From NCBI GenBank assembly GCA_002507425.1, contig DAZU01000084.1, positions 1 through 8,344 of the forward strand: a stretch of 8,344 bases of DNA, given 5' to 3'. A program made the position numbers and the translations under genes. Positions 5,122 through 8,344 of this stretch are shown one piece after another. The notes under the pieces were generated by a model, which saw nothing but the letters and a program-made list of their open reading frames with translations, was not told the DNA's origin and did no database searches. Source of the stretch: Euryarchaeota archaeon UBA53 (GTDB taxonomy: Archaea; Thermoplasmatota; Poseidoniia; Poseidoniales; Poseidoniaceae). Position 1 is the first letter of the stretch; the number at the start of each line of letters is the position of its first letter.

Positions 5122-6186
5122 TCAGTTAATTGCCGTGTATTGCTCATCCGGCATATCTTGAGCGAGCGCCATTGCTCCTGTTGCGACCCTTTCAATAGGG
5201 TCTTCAACACACGTAACCGTAACATCACCGATATCTGCAATATCATTTGCGACAGCTTCTGCGATACCTTCAATCAAGGAACCTCCTCCAGACAAGATGA
5301 TGTTGTTCCTCAAGACCGGTTGATACTCTGGGTCGGCAGTGGCAACAATGGATTTAATCGCAGCACCAACCTTTCCAATAATCATTGAGCAAGCCGCCTT
5401 TATTAAATCTCCAATATCAACCACTTGTTTCTTACCATCAACAGACAACTCTACCATCTGTTCCCTATCGTCTCCATCGACATAGGAGTATTCTTCCTTC
5501 CATTTTCGGACCATGTCTTTTGTGACTTGAGCACCAGTATACTTCTTTTGAACTAATTCCATTAATTGCAGATCAATCCAATCACCAGCTTCTTGAATGG
5601 TTAATTGATCTTCCTCTGTTGGGAAAATTCCATACAACCTAGCAATGTCGGTCGTTCCCGCACCAATATCAACACAAATTGAACCCATAATCTCTCCAAT
5701 ACCATATGCAGTTGCGAAAGGTTCAGTAACTACCATAATAGCATTTACTTGACCTCTTAATGTTGCGACCAAATTACTTTTGTCGGTGAAAGAAACGTGG
5801 GAGGGAGAGCATATAACTCCAAAAACCTCATCGTAATCCTCAGGACCGACTGTTTCTATGAGATGTGTTACAAATGCTTTAGCAGCCGCTAAATTTTCTT
5901 CATCATCCTGTGCAACACCCGCAGCCATTGGACGGTAGAGATTGCAAGCTAATTTATTTCTCAACGCGTCGTTACCAAATAATACATCTCTTCCTAGCAT
6001 ATTTCTAGCAACGGGATCCTTTGGTCTGCCTACAACAGTTTCAATTGTCTTCATCTCACCAGCACTACTAGCGATTGTAGATTGATACGTTCCTAAATCG
6101 ATTCCAACATAGAGTCTTTCTCCCATTTCTAGCCACCATTCCCCTTCGGATGAGTTGTCCATAATGTAACTAGACTTAATGTTCAC
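5122..6186 (-). CDS. MamK-like actin-family filament ATPase
   Basis: A predicted ATP-dependent filament-forming protein of the MreB/ParM/MamK actin superfamily, cytoplasmic. The motifs are complete: phosphate 1 GIDLGT (28-33), the TEPFATAYG segment with the likely catalytic Glu155, phosphate 2 VDIGAGTTDI (172-181), and the adenosine loop LSGGGSLIEG (298-307). Several blocks resemble MamK as I recall it: VVGRPKDP (51-58), the LGRDVLFGNDAL region (64-75), IFPTEEDQLTIQEAGDWID (187-205) and DVTVTCVEDP (321-330). The 334-354 residues are a normal length. It is not Hsp70 (no C-terminal substrate domain) and not a crenactin or eukaryotic actin. The start is uncertain: GTG at 6186, ATG at 6162 and ATG at 6126. 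The last gives MGERLYVGIDLG and has GGTGG seven bases upstream, so I slightly favour it. The gene begins 12 bp after the protease and precedes the coiled-coil gene. Confidence 0.88.
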   Translation of the reverse strand: MNIKSSYIMDNSSEGEWWLEMGERLYVGIDLGTYQSTIASSAGEMKTIETVVGRPKDPVARNMLGRDVLFGNDALRNKLACNLYRPMAAGVAQDDEENLAAAKAFVTHLIETVGPEDYDEVFGVICSPSHVSFTDKSNLVATLRGQVNAIMVVTEPFATAYGIGEIMGSICVDIGAGTTDIARLYGIFPTEEDQLTIQEAGDWIDLQLMELVQKKYTGAQVTKDMVRKWKEEYSYVDGDDREQMVELSVDGKKQVVDIGDLIKAACSMIIGKVGAAIKSIVATADPEYQPVLRNNIILSGGGSLIEGIAEAVANDIADIGDVTVTCVEDPIERVATGAMALAQDMPDEQYTAIN

Positions 6187-6198
6187 TCGCGAAGAATG

Positions 6199-8328
6199 TT
6201 ATTCTTCTTCTTGTGAAAATGGTGGTAAAACCCCTCTAGAAGAATCCCGTTTTAAATTTCTAAACATTACACTGGCTCCCACAACACAGCCAAATATGAC
6301 GCCAAAAATACCTATAAGGATTAAACTAAAACCATCATCACCGTCATTATTTCGTGCATCTTCATAAAACACCTCTTCATCTGTCAATTGAGAGACCACC
6401 CATATAGTGAAATTATCTGTCGTATGATTGCTACTTTTTGCTGACGTCCATATTGAATTATTATCGTCTGTAACGGTAATTTCTATGTACCAACCATGGC
6501 TATTAATGTGCATGGGAAGAAAATCTCGATCAATCGATATGTTACAAAAAACAGTTTTAGTCGTGTTGTAGAACCCTCCACAATTATCAAAATCAATGAT
6601 GTAATCGTTACTGATTGCTCTAAATGTAACCTCGAATACATCCGATTCCTCATCGAAAATGTTTGCACTTATAGAGAAATTTTGGCTAAAATTATCATTC
6701 CTTTTTGGCTGATCTATAACAGTAATCACCGGAGCATTATTTTCTGTTAAATTTTGCAGCCCCCCAATAATCAGTCCGAACCCAATTTTATCTCCTTCAA
6801 GACCCAACATTCCTGTATTACTTCCATTGTTTACACTCTTCGCAAAGACTTCAACACTCAACCATTCACAATCTGAAATATGGTGGTAAGGAATCTTAAT
6901 CATAACAGTCGTCTCATTACTAGAGTTCATTGACAATGGTGATTTCCAAGACTCATAATATAGAGGGCTACTACCGCTTCTACTAAAGTTATCATCAACT
7001 GCAAAACGCCCATCATCGGTTCTAACAATTAACCGCAAATCATCGATTTCATAATCTGTTGAACGAGCATTATATGACATAACGACCTTAACATCTTCTC
7101 CATGAACTGGCCTGTATAATTTACTCCATGAGTCATTTTGACTCAAAAAGGGACCATTCGCACCCGACCCATCCCACGGGTTCATTTTCAAACTATCTAG
7201 ATCATAGCCCCTTTCTTCAATTATTGATGTCCAATTTTCAATTTGATAAGAGTCTATGATTTGAAAATCATTGTTGAAATTATCTAAATTGGGCCTCCCG
7301 TATCCTTGTGAACTATCAGGATAATCTACGTGTAAACCATCTCCAGAGTATGCTAGCATAGACTTAAGCATTGGTGCAGATGGATGAAATCCAAAATTTT
7401 CAACAATCATTTGTTGGAGAAGTGCTGTAAAGGATGCTGCCATTGGAGTTGCCATTGATGTTCCCGTATTGGAGTAAGAATCGTTGTTCATACTCAACCT
7501 CTCCCCGTCTGCCTTTGCACTTACAATACCAACACCTGGAGAAGAGATGAAAATACCCCTTCTTCCATTTACATCCGGCCCTTTTGAGCTACTTGGCCAA
7601 ACACTTCCATTGCTCTCTAAATCACTTGCTGAAACAGAAACTACGTTGTAAGAATTAGCCGGCTCCAAAACTGTTCTACCATTATTTCCAGCAGCTACAA
7701 AGACTAATGACCAAGGATTCTCTAAAGTATACTCATCTATATCTCGGCTTCTGTTGGTATACTCAACAGAATTATCTCCCCATGACCACGAATTTATCGT
7801 AGCACCATACTTTGACGATTCTGCAAGCAGTTCTGCAACATTTTCCGGGGGAACCCACCCACTTTCATTCACAATATCTTGAACCATAAGTTTAGCCCCA
7901 CTTGACATTGACTTCATGACCTCATCTCCATTCAATGGATCACAGGCTAAAATACCAGCTATATGGGTCCCGTGTCTATACTGTTGATGTCCCCTAGTAT
8001 CCCAATCGTCGATAGTATCGTTGAGAAAAACAATCTTTCTATGAGCCTCACTAGGTGATCCCACATCATCAGTTGAATTTCTAAAGCAGGAATGGTCCAT
8101 ATCAATTCCAGTATCTGCAACAGCGATTACGACTCCTTGGCCATCTAAATCAGAGAATCGACTTTGATTATTATTTTCAACAGAGGTGTTTTCTGAATCG
8201 TCTACTGGAATCTCACTGTTTTCAGATAGTTTCCCGCTTGTAACAAACATCTCTTCTGGATTGGATAATGGATGTAAACAAGTTAACACAATAAGAATGG
8301 CAGAAAACAGAAACGGCCTTCCACCCAT
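6199..8328 (-). CDS. Membrane-anchored subtilisin-family (S8) serine protease
   Basis: A 709-residue exported protease. Residues 1-22 look like a signal peptide (R4, then a FLFSAILIVL core). A polar linker of about 40 residues leads straight into the catalytic domain, with no room for an I9 propeptide. The catalytic residues are intact: Asp72 (VADTGID), His119 (RHGTHIAG), oxyanion Asn215 (AAGNNG) and Ser291 (GTSMATP). Two beta-rich regions follow: about 400-540, similar in style to a P-domain or jelly roll, and an Ig/PKD-like domain from NAPVITV to the WVVSQL strand. A membrane helix spans about 667-689. The tail after it is 20 residues, basic next to the membrane (RNLKRD) and ending in SQEEE, which predicts an outside-facing enzyme. 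About twenty N-x-S/T sites suggest N-glycosylation. The ATG is 17 bp from the window edge with no in-frame stop upstream, so a longer start is possible. Confidence 0.9.
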   Translation of the reverse strand: MGGRPFLFSAILIVLTCLHPLSNPEEMFVTSGKLSENSEIPVDDSENTSVENNNQSRFSDLDGQGVVIAVADTGIDMDHSCFRNSTDDVGSPSEAHRKIVFLNDTIDDWDTRGHQQYRHGTHIAGILACDPLNGDEVMKSMSSGAKLMVQDIVNESGWVPPENVAELLAESSKYGATINSWSWGDNSVEYTNRSRDIDEYTLENPWSLVFVAAGNNGRTVLEPANSYNVVSVSASDLESNGSVWPSSSKGPDVNGRRGIFISSPGVGIVSAKADGERLSMNNDSYSNTGTSMATPMAASFTALLQQMIVENFGFHPSAPMLKSMLAYSGDGLHVDYPDSSQGYGRPNLDNFNNDFQIIDSYQIENWTSIIEERGYDLDSLKMNPWDGSGANGPFLSQNDSWSKLYRPVHGEDVKVVMSYNARSTDYEIDDLRLIVRTDDGRFAVDDNFSRSGSSPLYYESWKSPLSMNSSNETTVMIKIPYHHISDCEWLSVEVFAKSVNNGSNTGMLGLEGDKIGFGLIIGGLQNLTENNAPVITVIDQPKRNDNFSQNFSISANIFDEESDVFEVTFRAISNDYIIDFDNCGGFYNTTKTVFCNISIDRDFLPMHINSHGWYIEITVTDDNNSIWTSAKSSNHTTDNFTIWVVSQLTDEEVFYEDARNNDGDDGFSLILIGIFGVIFGCVVGASVMFRNLKRDSSRGVLPPFSQEEE

Positions 8329-8344
8329 GTGTAGGGGTAAACTA

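Noticed and set aside
5122..6186. Evidence for a magnetosome gene island
   Set aside because: The actin resembles MamK, but no other mam, mms or mad gene is visible, and the protease is subtilisin-type rather than the trypsin-like MamE or MamO.
6178..6198. Separate promoter between the protease and actin genes
   Set aside because: Only 12 bp separate the protease stop from the most upstream possible actin start, and no TATA-like element is visible there. An internal promoter within the protease gene cannot be ruled out.
6496..6750. Plus-strand open frame of 84 codons
   Set aside because: It is the opposite strand of the Ig-like region of the protease and has no recognisable features.

Overview
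This AT-rich window looks like a chromosome piece from an uncultured archaeon, most likely a pelagic Thermoplasmatota lineage (Marine Group II/Ca. Poseidoniales or a relative). A clear geranylgeranylglyceryl phosphate synthase, the committed ether-lipid enzyme, points to Archaea. So do a KH-less beta-CASP RNase of the archaeal CPSF type, TATA-like promoters with little Shine-Dalgarno signal, and tightly packed genes. The MG-II placement is inference from general style (a secreted subtilase with a C-terminal membrane anchor, low GC, gene content), not from a marker gene.

Layout. Bases 1-132 (+) are the C-terminal end of a TauE/SafE-like membrane protein. It converges on a minus-strand pair: a basic zinc-ribbon protein (136-417) and, upstream of it, a beta-CASP metallo-beta-lactamase RNase (464-1804). 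A 340-bp divergent intergenic region (1805-2144) carries short repeated motifs and a TATA-like box. A plus-strand lipid operon follows: a two-cluster ferredoxin (2145-2348), a very short geranylgeranyl-reductase-like flavoprotein (2345-2968) and GGGP synthase (2973-3782). Its genes overlap or lie within 4 bp of each other, suggesting one unit that makes archaeal lipid and perhaps reduces its prenyl chains.

The last part is a minus-strand cluster read from right to left. A membrane-anchored subtilisin-family protease (8328-6199) comes first, then 12 bp later a MamK-like bacterial-type actin (6186-5122), then 59 bp later a long coiled-coil protein with an acidic tail (5062-3779). The coiled-coil gene and the GGGP synthase gene end tail to tail and share the bases TTAA for both stop codons.

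The most notable signal is the actin/coiled-coil pair. The actin keeps all the nucleotide-binding motifs and several sequence blocks that I recall as typical of MamK, the filament protein that positions magnetosomes. Nothing else here suggests magnetosomes. The better hypothesis is an uncharacterised archaeal filament with a dedicated coiled-coil partner, possibly linked to the cell envelope through the co-located protease. The second point of interest is the ferredoxin/mini-reductase/GGGP synthase operon.
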